Shown: positions 12,186-22,318 of the stretch, piece after piece
Numbering within the stretch: the first letter of the stretch is position 1
Layout of the letters: each line of letters starts with the position of its first letter
DNA from: Taenia hydatigena
Taxonomy: Eukaryota > Platyhelminthes > Cestoda > Cyclophyllidea > Taeniidae
Direction: 5' to 3'
NCBI GenBank assembly: GCA_036345935.2
Contig: JADWOT020000007.1
Location: 10,762,779-10,826,778, forward strand
Length of the DNA stretch: 64,000 nt
Position numbers and translations under genes: made by a program
Notes under the pieces: model-generated
The model's database searches: none
What the model saw: the letters and a program-made list of their open reading frames with translations, nothing else
What the model was told of the DNA's origin: nothing

Positions 12186-12264
12186 GTGAGCGCGTGTGTG
12201 CGTGTGCGCGCGCCCGAGTGGGCGAGCGGGTGGGAGAGTGGATGAACGCGAACACACACACACA
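12186..12264. repeat. GT/GC- and CA-rich low-complexity tract
   Basis: Alternating purine-pyrimidine sequence (GTGTGTGCGTGTGCGCGCGC-like, then a short CACACACACA run at 12252-12262). It lies inside the putative intron 11996-12464. Confidence 0.75.
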
Positions 12265-12464
12265 AGAAGATAACTGTAGTTGGGTTGCCGTAGAGAACTG
12301 AAGGCTGGCTCTCTCGTACAAAGAGATGCGCAAATGTTCTTTGTTTGTATTTTGGAATGCCATTAAATAATTTCGTGTTAATCTGAGACTATGTTTGGCC
12401 CAGAAGTGAAAGACAACCTTTTTCATTCGTGCATTGCATACACTCGCGTGTAACCTCTTTTCAG

Positions 12465-12500
12465 AGAAGCCACTCTCCGTAGGCAATCGTTCTCGCCTAG
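12465..12500 (+). CDS. Candidate exon 2, 36-base micro-exon
   Basis: Thirty-six bases are bounded by one of the best splice pairs in the window: acceptor AACCTCTTTTCAG ending at 12464 and donor CCTAG/GTAAGT at 12501. Two frames are open. Joining in phase 1 to 11889-11995 gives Glu-Lys-Pro-Leu-Ser-Val-Gly-Asn-Arg-Ser-Arg-Leu. The phase-0 join meets TAG and the remaining join makes TGA, which fixes the frame. The implied intron is 469 bases. It ends in phase 1, as the next candidate exon requires. Confidence 0.4.
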
Positions 12501-12841
12501 GTAAGTAATGTAGCTAAGGGGATTGGGGGTAGAAGGTGGCCAGAGATTTTGGCTGTTTAGTGAATCCATTTTACTAGAAAGATGGAAAAGTGCAGACGTG
12601 GCTCTTAGTTTACTGAAGGACCGTTTAGAGGGCATTAAGATGTAGGAAGGAAAGAAACTTCATGGTGGGCTTTGATTCATTTTCCAAGCACCGAATGTAT
12701 CATTTTTCGTTACAAACTTTAAACTGACCCGTAATTTCTGGAACTAACCTCCTTAAGGCAAAAGTGGCATTTTTCCATGTTATTAATAGGCATGGATTAG
12801 TTTAACTAAGTTCTGTCGGCTTATGTGCTGTCCTCAAGCAG

Positions 12842-12921
12842 CAAATCTCGACGCTTATTTCTACTACGCCTTCAGCTTTTTACACAGTGTAAAAGAAAAG
12901 AAGATTTTATCCCTAGAGTGA
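12842..12921 (+). CDS. Candidate terminal exon 3 with stop codon
   Basis: An acceptor at TCCTCAAGCAG allows two starts three bases apart (after AAG at 12838 or CAG at 12841), a tandem NAGNAG site. Both keep the phase inherited from 12500. The frame then runs 25 codons rich in Phe/Tyr/Leu followed by a Lys-rich tail, and stops at TGA 12919-12921. The aromatic/hydrophobic then basic composition is unlike exon 1 and could be one short membrane or amphipathic segment. No domain is recognised. Support is splice-site logic only. Confidence 0.3.
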
Positions 12922-14249
12922 CAAGAACGTCCTGTCTTGCTAGTTATGGTGGTCCTCGCCGTCATAGTCAAACAAATTACAGAGGTATCCTAACGCGTAA
13001 ACTACAGCTGATCTTTAAGTCCACGGAACCGAAAAGCAAAAATCGCGTCGGTTAATCACTACCGATAGAAGTAACTTATTCTGTGTGGATGGGCTTATGG
13101 CAAAATAAACGCATCGATATGTCAATAAAAGTGGTTGAACTAGGTTTGAGGGATAGAGGTAGAATTCCATTTACGGCAAGGAATATATGTAGATCTTGGG
13201 TAGTTTCGCCTTCAAGGTAGTGACTTGCGTAAGGAAACTGGAGTTATTTTGCGCTAGATGACATAGTTCGTCAATATTTGCTATAGTCCCGACCTAGTGT
13301 TTTCCAATGGGCTCAGTAGGCAACGATGGCTTAGAAATGCACAAAAACAACTACATGAAATGGCGAGAGAGAGTGAGGGCAGGTCGAAAGAGCCGCCGTG
13401 CATATGATCCCAATTCCTCAGCAACCGAAGCCCATCAATTTCTTATTTGCTTCAGGCTTTCTACCTAGTTATTCAAGCAGCAAGTTCAAAAAATAAATTT
13501 ATCTCGGAACCAGTAGTAATTGCCTCGCTCTGGAGTGTTCCTAGGATCCCCGTACAGCGGAAGCCTAAACTCGTCTTTACCGCTTTGCTGCATGTTTCGA
13601 GGTACGGAGGCAGAGGTGAGATATGTCGAGGGCAACTGCTGCATCAGCAAAGAAATCTATGTTTAGTTAGTCTATTTTCAACCTCTTACCCTTTCTTCTT
13701 TTTTCAACTAACCACCACGTTAACAAATTCACTTCCGATTTGGCTTGTCCCAAGATCTATGCAACTAAACAGAAGGGAACTTGCAAATCAGATGTCAAAT
13801 GGCAACAAAAAGTCGCCCTGATTATGATCTTTCCTGCAAGAAAAAACTCTCAACGATCTTGCATGTAGGGAGGCGGTAGCCCCAGCAAGGTAAAATTGTA
13901 TTGATTAAGGATTGAAGCAGGTTGGGCAGAAGACGTTTTGATGCATCGAAGGTAAGTTATTGATGTTGTGACTGCAATGAAATTATGCAGAATTTAGACC
14001 TGGTCGAGGTTGACTACACTTAGCGTGCTCTGTATATTCACACGCCTGCCAAAATTGTCTCTTATCTAGAGCACTTCCAAAAACCTTTGATAAGGCAGGT
14101 GGCTAATGGAAAGCATGGGGTAATAAGCACGAAGTGAGTGTTGACAAAATGCTCACGGGTAATAATGCCGTGAAATAAGTCAAAGCGCTAAATTGATAAA
14201 ATGGTGGTGAGGATTAAGAACAGGGTATTAAAGGGGCATAATTGCCAGT
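12922..14249. other. Unassigned sequence
   Basis: No repeat partner or RNA gene. A 124-codon frame at 13447-13821 overlaps a different open frame in its 3' half, and neither has a good upstream acceptor. A consensus donor at 13951 (GAAG/GTAAGTT) has no matching acceptor nearby. Confidence 0.35.
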
Positions 14250-14320
14250 GGTCTTCATGACTCAGTGGCTAAAACACTGGTATCGTAAACCAGGAGTCCA
14301 CGTTTTGATTCTCTTCGGAC
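14250..14320 (+). tRNA. tRNA-Thr(CGT)-like, degenerate, probably SINE head
   Basis: A tRNA-like order of elements: D-arm-like ACTCAGTGGCTAAAACAC, anticodon stem CTGGT/ACCAG around the 7-base loop ATCGTAA (anticodon CGT, Thr, at 14283-14285), then a T-arm with the B-box-like GTTTTGATTCT. The acceptor stem does not pair convincingly and the B box deviates from GGTTCGAANCC. The following roughly 100 bases are not tRNA. A tRNA-derived SINE remnant is more likely than a working gene. Confidence 0.35.
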
Positions 14321-15479
14321 GCAGATGCAATTACTCACACTTACCCTATTTAGTCGGTCATAGCACAGCTCTAGCTACAAGCTTAACACGACGGAGTTAA
14401 TGGATTTGATGCTGAACCCGCGTGTGTCATGTCGGATGGCTGACGGCAAGATTAAGGGAGCCAATAGGATGAATGGAAACCGATTTCCACCCTCCAACTT
14501 CCATCACACCGGGAGGGTCCATGCGCAGAGAACCGAAGGCAGTAAACTAATGACTAGCCAGAACTTCAAAAAGGGCACAGAATCATAGCAAGACTGCGTT
14601 GGCCGGGGACTACTTTCAAGACGCATTAACTGAAGATGCCAGCTTTCGAATCCGAGGCTTCCCTCATTCAAAGCGAGCTTTCTATCACCGAGCTGAATCC
14701 CTGGCCTCACATCAATCTCAATTTAGTGCTGCATCGGCTAATGCTAGGAAAGCAAAGGTTTGAGTGGGTTGAAGTCGTATGTAGAGCCTTTGTCTGTGCA
14801 GATGTGGATTAGCCAAGACTATTGATACAGCACTGTGCTTAAAGACAAGCATTAATTCAAATACAAATCACGGTCCTGAATTGTCAAGCATCTGAATTAA
14901 GCATCGAGTAGCCGCAAAACTTAGCAGCGAAAACCTGCACACTTTTATACAAAGTGAAACACTGCTATCAAGGGAACCTGGCATATTTCTTTTTGCTAGA
15001 GGGTATTTCTGTATGAGCGAAATTGCCTAAATCCTGATTTTTAGGAATTCAAACTGCACTAACTATTTTACCCTTAATGCAAAAATATAAGAATATGCTC
15101 GAGTTTATAGTCAGCAGCTCATTATTCTTGTCATCGGTAAGATAAAAACGATGTGCATAAGAATTGTCTGGCCTGTTAAGAGGTTTAGCCGCAACATCAG
15201 AGCGAGAGGGGTGGACTCTGTCGGCTAAGATGTGATGTGTCACCCAGCGCAGAGTTTGTCGCATGAAATGGTTAATGCATCGCTGCAACTTATAAGATTG
15301 TTCGAACATCGGTACCAATGATAACTGAATGCTTCTCCAATATTATTGAAGACCCGCGTCAACAATCATTGATGGCGGCTCAAATTCATAAATGTCATAG
15401 CAACAGAGCCTGAAAGAAATCGATGGCCAGAAGACGTGAGTGATAAAATTCAATTTATCTACTCTACAAGAACGACCAT
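14321..15479. other. Unassigned sequence
   Basis: The first part may be the body of a SINE behind the tRNA-like head. A T-arm-like stretch GCTTTCGAATCCGAG at 14642-14656 lacks an A box at the right distance. No supported exon. Confidence 0.3.
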
Positions 15480-16240
15480 GCCAACTTCTACTTCCTTGTC
15501 ATTAGGCACCTCATGCGATACCCACGTACATGTAGCCATAGGGTCTAGCGTCCTGCTGCCTGTGTGCGCACTTTGGTGACCATGAGTTGGAGTCGTATCA
15601 TCCGGATGAAATCGAGAAAATCTCACCGCTATACCATCACAGAGACAGCTTAACATAGTTCTATATCAATGCGATTCCTGCTAATCTGCTCTGTTTCAAC
15701 ACCCTGTGATATGCTATACTGTGTTACGCTGCACCACATCACAGTATCGCGTGCATACACCCACATTTATCTCCGCCTCTTCTTTCCTCTCTCAGCATCC
15801 ATATCTATCTCTACCTCTGCTACCTCACTGCTTACGCGTCAACCAGTAACTTAGTAATCGTTTGAGCACAAATACGTGCCGCGACTTTATGTGACTATTT
15901 AAGCCCAAATCGGTGATTTGTAATGTTGCTTGCGCCAACCTGCTGAAGGACATAAGCTAAATTAGAAGATGCAAATATTGTAAGCGGGTTGGCGCAGTGG
16001 TAGCGCACTGGGTTTACAACCCAGAGGTCCGTGGATCAAAACCACGCCCTGCGAGTTAATCGTTTACTTATTTACATGGTCAGGTAAAGCTTCTTCTCGC
16101 ATCGACGCCTCGCTTACCTGGCTTGCCAAAGCGATTCACCAAGTGTTCACCTGCCTCTTCAATTTGCTTCTCTATTCTTTTTTTCCGCTGACCAGGCAGC
16201 AGGGTCTGCCAGCATACTGGCACGCGCTCACTTAGCATGT
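15480..16240 (+). repeat. Family D repeat, copy D1 (carries a tRNA-like segment)
   Basis: Aligns with 28960-29725 at about 80% through its full length. The highly similar parts are 15640-15900 (against 29120-29380), the tRNA-like block 15983-16054, and 16100-16240 (against 29590-29720). The stretch 15800-15870 is nearly identical in both copies. A third, more diverged partial copy at 61010-61350 covers only the left half. Confidence 0.85.
15983..16054 (+). tRNA. tRNA-like (anticodon TAC), derived from initiator tRNA-Met
   Basis: Folds as a cloverleaf. The D stem GCGC/GCGC (15992-15995, 16003-16006) is perfect. So are the anticodon stem CTGGG/CCCAG (16008-16012, 16020-16024) around loop TTTACAA and the T stem CGTGG/CCACG (16030-16034, 16042-16046) around loop ATCAAAA. 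The acceptor stem AGCGGGT/CCCTGCG has two mismatches. The anticodon reads TAC (Val), but the backbone, the absence of TTC in the T loop and the homologous copy at 29471 point to initiator tRNA-Met ancestry. It lies inside repeat D, so it is probably a retroposon part or pseudogene. Confidence 0.45.
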
Positions 16241-16339
16241 TTACCAACTAGGCACTATTCATGCGTTTGTATTCATACAATTTTGTGATTGCATGTAGTG
16301 GCACAGGATGCACTACTACGTTGTTCTTTGAAGGCCAAG
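16241..16339. other. Junction between repeats D1 and B1
   Basis: About 100 bases with no partner in the window, separating the end of the D1 match from the breakpoint of the inverted duplication (about 16342). Confidence 0.4.
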
Positions 16340-17735
16340 CTTCTGAGCCGACTGAATGATTTGCGTTAGTGGTGACCATTAGTGGGTTTTTGTGTGCATA
16401 ATGAAGGCAGATGTATTGAATTACCGGGTGCCAACTTACCTTGGTGTGCCTTGATAGATAGATGGGCGCAGTAAAACTGGAAGAATAATTACTTAAAAGA
16501 GATTGATTAATGTAATTGCTGAATTTGACTCCTTTATGCTGCTTAAACTAAGCACGAATATAAAAAGACATTAAGGCTGAATGCAAGAAAACAGCGCCGT
16601 AGGCAAACAGCAGTAATGTATTTTTGTGCTTGTAAAGTATTCCCTTATACTTTAGAATAGCGTGGAAGTTAAAGACTAACTTAAAGACGAAATATGGCAC
16701 ATTGATTAGGTATGCATAGAGCAGGATTTGGGATACCGGCAGTCTGCGGGCGATGCTGCAATGGCAGATATCCTCTGCGAGTATAGCCAGACGAATCCTA
16801 GAGTTGTCATGTGTACAAATCTGTCGTAGAGTTTAGCGATACCCCTCTCAGCTAAACTTGTATACGACAGTAGCCGATTGTTTTAAGCTCTAACGATTAT
16901 TTGCTCGGAGAGCATGACAGGATCGGGTAAGAAGTGGGCCTATGAATAATAATACTGATTATAAAAACAGCTATATTCTCATACCCAGTAAGTTAGAAAG
17001 ATAAAAAATGCTTCGCAATAAAAGATCGTAGGTATTTTAAAACACTCGAGGATCAAGCCGTAGTAAGATCATTTCGACATTGCGTCATTGCATATACTGA
17101 TAACAAATGACGGCCCTGCGCACCATAATCCTGGGTCAATGCTAATACCATTTTTCAATCACTCATCTATGAGATTGCTTGCAGCTTTGCTCGCCGTAAG
17201 TCGAGTAGATCAGTGAGTGGGCCGACCGACTAGGCCAATATCCAGTACGCAACGAATGCACAGAAGGCGGTCCTATCGATTGTATTAACCGATTGATTAA
17301 CGAACGGCGCGAAGCGGGTGAGTCAGCAACGAGGCGGCTGTTGAGAAGAGCACAGGCTACCCGCTAGTCCAGTAGAGGCATAAACACGCCGCCGCGTGGA
17401 GATTATTAACGAAGTAAGTGGTGAGATTAGAAAGGAAAAAAGGACAGACGGAAACAGCAGCAGCAACTGGGTTCCTAAAATCCCAACAAATTGTAGCCAC
17501 AAAATGCACAGCTTTTTAAAACCGGGGACTTATCATGGCAAGAAATGCCTCGAGGAGTTAAATGCTAGCACAAGAATGCTATTTAGGAAAAGTTATACAT
17601 TGACTCCTATTCACGAACATGCCTTTGCTCATTTGATGGCAATCCATGAAAACCAAGGCGTTGCCTGCGTCCTTATTCCAATCATAAAAGCAAACCTAAA
17701 CGCCCATTCTATCATCGGCTGCTATGAAAGTTGAA
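16340..17735 (-). repeat. Family B repeat, copy B1
   Basis: Bases 17370-16342 are the reverse complement of 1817-2845 at about 100%. The part 17371-17735, whose partner would lie in the N gap, continues to align, inverted and at about 70%, with 36590-36790, so it belongs to the same element. The 112-codon plus-strand frame at 17396-17734 is the antisense of this repeat and is not listed as a gene. Confidence 0.85.
16440..16476 (-). other. Mirror of the candidate micro-exon in B1
   Basis: Exact inverted counterpart of 2711-2747, with the same acceptor (TTCCAG) and donor (GTAAGT) on the minus strand. No adjoining exon was identified. Confidence 0.2.
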
Positions 17736-19253
17736 GTGACACTCTCATCAACCATTTTAAGCAATTTTTCCAATGATCTTTAGTTACCCAATGTTAGATT
17801 GCGGCAGTTTTAAGCAAACCCATATGCGTCTAGAACGGTAGAGAAGTTGCTTGTGCTGAAACCTCTCAAACTTTCGCCAATCGTGAGCTATCCAAAGAAA
17901 AGTAATGGATACCACTGCGAAGCACCCAGAACGAAGTCCAAAGCAACTTGACTTATGATTCGTTATTTAACCATCATCGGTCTCCAATTTCAAGCTTAAT
18001 TGATTTGAAATCGCTTTGATATACTTAAGCAAATAACAAAAGGCAGAATTATATAACTGAAGTTATTTATATATGCAAGTTGTGGCAGCATCTTTGTTCA
18101 TGCCCCTTTTCCTCGAACTACCCCGAGAACGGACAAACCGGTAGCCTTGCGACAGGTGTAGCATTTGGATGATGCAGTAACTATGGGGATCAAGGACATG
18201 TGTACCTAAGAAAGAAGCTGTGCTAGTTTACTCGGTGTTGGCATCGAGCCCAAAAGTCGACCTTTTGTGTTCTTGTCTTTTGCTCAAACAATACACTTTG
18301 TAACATTGCGATTATTTCATAGACTTCGAATAAAGAAAATAGGGGTTGCAGCTAACAAATGTTTCTGCAGTCAGCCTGCTAGTAGTTACACTTTAGGCTG
18401 CATTGATGTTAAATCCTTAGTTTACATCATTATTGTTACTCGCAAAATCGCTATATTTTTAAATGTTACAAATGTCATTATATTTTAAACGTACCCCAGC
18501 CGCCGGAATTGATATTTTGCCTTGGCAACGTGCGCGATTCCCTTAAAATTGCTATAAATTATATGCCTATACTTGAAATTCTGAACACTAGGTTTTACCA
18601 GCAAATCCTCCTTAGCTCTATTCTAAAGTCTCCATTGTCTGGTTAGCTTTAAACTGTCGCATAATTTCAGGTCAAAGCATTTGTTTGGCTAGAAATAGGC
18701 AAAGTAAAGAACAAGAATAATAATTTCTAAATTACGGCAATGGCATAGACAATTGTTCTGCTATATTGAAATAGGGTTACTTTATGGCAACTTGGCTTTG
18801 AAAGCGTTTCTTAGTTGTAACAACCCAATGCTCCAAGTAAAAAACTGGCAGTTTAAATGTATTCACTTGCCTAAATTTGCCATTTGTCTGGTGACTAAAG
18901 AAAACCCTAACAGCTTTTGAGAATTAACAATGAATAAAGAGTGGCCCTGATGACTTTCATGGTGGTTTTGGATTACGCTGCTGACATTGTTTTAGGTGAA
19001 GTGACTAGCAATGCGTTGCTCTTGCCAGTATTTAGTCGTGTCGCGGGCATTTTGGCTGCAGTAAGCGCTTCGAATTTTACTCATATGTCTTCATCTTGAT
19101 GTTTGCGTGAAATGTAAGAATCCAGGAAGAGTAGGCAAAGCCCAATACGGAACTACCGAAAGGCATTTCAGCACGGAGATTACTGAGTATCAGTGGTCAA
19201 TTGACGACAAGTGGTGCGCTTAAGATCACAGGAAATATCAAGTAGACTGGTAG

Positions 19254-19619
19254 GTAGAACGTATTGAAAATTATTCCTTTGATATCGTTCTGCATTTGTC
19301 TACTGCACAAAAGCGTGGATTAGTGGAATTACTAAGCATTAAGACAGCAAGACTTCTTAAAGGGGTAAAAAGGTGGAAGTATGTGAAAGGTCATTATGAC
19401 GTCCACAAAATTGTGACCGGAAGAATTATTGTGGGTCAAAAGATGGTGACATTTCAGCACTATTTACCATCTAGACCACATGCTTTTGCCTACTCACCTT
19501 ACAACTCCGTAATCAGATTCACTAGTGACATAATGACTTTTAAAGCAGCTTATTTACGCTTGTCTGCATTTGTAGCAAATGCAGCACGTCATTGTGTCAT
19601 TCGTAGCGTCCTTGGATGA
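19254..19619 (+). other. Open stretch of 121 codons, product unknown
   Basis: Open from the codon after TAG at 19251 to the TGA at 19617-19619, with no ATG near its start, so if coding it would be an exon. Composition is protein-like: a basic first third (Lys/Arg with interspersed Leu/Ile), then a Tyr/Phe/Ala-rich second half. No family motif is recognised. A consensus-like minus-strand donor (TGAGTAGG near 19490) overlaps it, so the opposite strand is not excluded. Chance openness is a real possibility at this length. Confidence 0.18.
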
Positions 19620-21890
19620 GATTGATAATTTGACCCTCTCCTCTTCATACTAGCATCTGTGTCAATGCAGGACAGTCTGTTGAAAATCATTTTCCGATGC
19701 TAAATACCTCCAAAAAATTTCAGTAAGAAAGTTGCAGGAACCTTAATTTATTCAGAACGTGATCGAGTTCTTTTAAGTTGTTTTAAAAGTAGGAAGAAAC
19801 ATAGGCCTTTTCACTTTGCAATTCGTCCATCTCTCAGCTCTACACTAAATCACCACTCCTTCATTTTCATTCCTTACAGCAACTAGCACCAACTGATCCA
19901 AGCCAGCAGTCTCAACAGAAGACAGTTTGGTAATCACATAGTTGAGATTCGGAGGTCAAGATGGGTCACCACAGCTATCCTATCATTGTATCACCTAATT
20001 ACCTGCGCGTACAGACGCTTGGATTCTGTCAGTTAGTACCAACAGTCAGGCACGCATTAAGTTAAGCTAAAAGAAGCATCTCTCTCCTGATGTAAAAACA
20101 TCATTGCTTAGACCGGGACATTTCATTCCACAACCAATTGTTTAGTTCATTTTGCTTTAACGCGGTCCATCACATCATTTCCACCCAGTGCTCTCCATTA
20201 ATTTTGGTCTGAGTGGCAGGATCTCGGTAGCCGCCTACGTTATAATCGTTAGGCGAGACATATGGACAGCACCTACCTTCCCCACACACGGAAAAAGCAA
20301 TTGTCACTACTAACATGGTTGTCGTTCGGAGAGGTGTCATTAGTTAGACTATCGGTTAACAATCGTTTCCGATTATTAAGCTTAATGTATTGCGCCTAAA
20401 GTAAAATCGAGCAACATCTTTCAATATTTACATTACGTGATGCATGCAACTATTAATGGCATCAATTGTGTTTTCTTCCTTTTTAGGAAACAACGAGTTG
20501 TTGTTGCTCCCGTGGCGGTAAAATAAAGCCAAATAACAGACACTTAAAGCCTAAGAACAAGTCGCGCAACTTAACCGCTAGGACAAAGGCAAAAATTTGT
20601 CACTTGTAACATGCTGCTACAGCCATGAAAATGTCCTCCCTCTCTTCGAATTTGATTGTACCATATATGCATGCCCAATTTATTATGGATTATGACCAGT
20701 CCCTGCAGCATGTCTATCAATGTCTGTCTTCGCAACTCCTCCTATTGGGAGCCAACCTCCTCAGAAGGCAGATCCTTTGGCTTTATGTGGTTCTTAGTCC
20801 TCTTCAGCGATTTGACGTGTTAGTCTTGGCAGCCAGACACGCAGATGTTTAACACAACACCTTACGCATAAGGATGCGATTCCAAATGTGTTTGAGAGCA
20901 TGGATGAGAGCGAAAACACAATCACGCTGACGAATACCAGGATCGGGAACACAGTACAACTGGTTAACCATGAACAACAATTAACGCGATGATGCTAGCA
21001 AGACTTAGGCTAAAATACAAAATGTAATGTGTCAACGACGGTTTTGTGCTTGTCTCTGTCCCAGCCATCCTTATATTCCCTGTCCTCTATGCGCGTATCA
21101 TTGGACGCGTGCCGTTTGGCCGCAGTGCCTGGCATCTGGATTGGCTTTACAACGCACTTTGTTGTGTAGACGAGTCTTAATGAGCGCTTCCCTGAATACA
21201 AGCTAAATCCGAACCACCTCGTTAACAACCACGAATTCTACGCGCTTTGATATCAGGAGGATGTTTAATTCGATCGCATAGCGTTGCGTATCCTGAACTC
21301 TTCTCATCTTAAGATATTATACCAGGTTGTGTCATGCTGCGTATGTGTTCACCTGCCTCTAACTCCATCTTTCTCCCCCTCAAGATTAACACCTTCCACA
21401 CATGTCGCCTATCTCTGCTTCACCATCTGCGTGCCACCTAGTCATCATCTCGCCGTCTGAACCCAGATGCTGAGCAGAGTTCTGTGCCAGCCAAAGCAAT
21501 GATCGCGAATAACACCAACAGATCAGCGCAGTAAGAACGTGCTGAGCCCATAATTCAGACCACTATTACCAGCAACCTTCATCTGTTTCCCAACTTTTGT
21601 TTCCCACCACAGCATGCTCTATGCCTCCAAATTACCATTACTCGCATACACATTCGCTTGCATTCTTCCACCGATAAAAAGCGTAGGGACGTCGTAAGAG
21701 CACACAACTAAGTTATTTTGGTTGGCCACAAAGCTACAAAGCAGAGGTGCTTCTGGGCCTCTAAATCGTAAGCGCTCATAGTTGCTCTTTGATTTATGTT
21801 GTTTTCCTAATCTCTTTAGGCTAATAACCACAGAGTCAGCTGTAAGAAATAGCAGAGGCTAAAAAACAACATTTGTTTTGAAGTGAGTAT

Positions 21891-22244
21891 TTGCGTGATT
21901 GTGCAGACCCTGAATTGCTCTTAAAGAAGGCAAACATTGAAGTAGAAACAGGCACTGACACTACACCTTATGCTGCTAAAATAACCGCGATTCGCGTCAT
22001 TAAAAGGAATGCATTCGTCAGTGCAAGAAAAAGATACGGGAAAACATTGGAAGTTATATATATTTTCTGCGCATCATCCCTTTTTCGAAGCTATTGCCAA
22101 GCATGGAGCACGAGTAATCAAATGAACTACTTTACACAAAATAAAGTAAAGAAGCTACGATCGAGCAGAAAAAAAATAAGGATGGTGCTGCCTGAGATGT
22201 TGAAAATGAGTTTTAGTGTTTGCTTTCCCACGACAAATTGCTAA
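21891..22244 (+). other. Open stretch of 117 codons, product unknown
   Basis: The first 60 codons look protein-like: an acidic start with Asp-Pro-Glu-Leu-Leu-Leu-Lys-Lys, then Val-Glu-Thr-Gly-Thr-Asp-Thr-Thr-Pro-Tyr, then a Lys/Arg-rich segment. The second half is less so. There is no ATG at the start and no strong splice site. No domain is recognised. Confidence 0.2.
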
Positions 22245-22273
22245 GTACCCACTTTCATTCATGCAGTGACATT

Positions 22274-22318
22274 CATTCAGTCGCTTGTCACGATGCCTAA
22301 AATCGACAAGCGAGAATG
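22274..22318. other. Long bulged hairpin (14 bp)
   Basis: TCGCTTGTC (22281-22289) pairs perfectly with GACAAGCGA (22305-22313) around a 15-base loop. After a 2-base bulge, CATTC (22274-22278) pairs with GAATG (22314-22318). A further T-A pair and a T-G wobble extend the base. It is shorter than a normal microRNA precursor, and no T-run follows. Confidence 0.6.

Larger units (their letters stand above)
17736..22273. other. Unassigned sequence with two protein-like open stretches
   Basis: No repeat partner, except that 21348-21363 repeats the 16-mer found at 16143-16158 of family D. Two open stretches at 19254-19619 and 21891-22244 are listed separately. No tRNA-like element was recognised. 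Confidence 0.35.

Noticed and set aside
14591..14670. T-arm-like GCTTTCGAATCCGAG as a second tRNA-like element
   Set aside because: No foldable acceptor or D arm upstream.
17396..17734. 112-codon plus-strand frame with protein-like composition
   Set aside because: It is antisense to family B. The same region aligns (inverted) with 36590-36790, where the frame is not kept.
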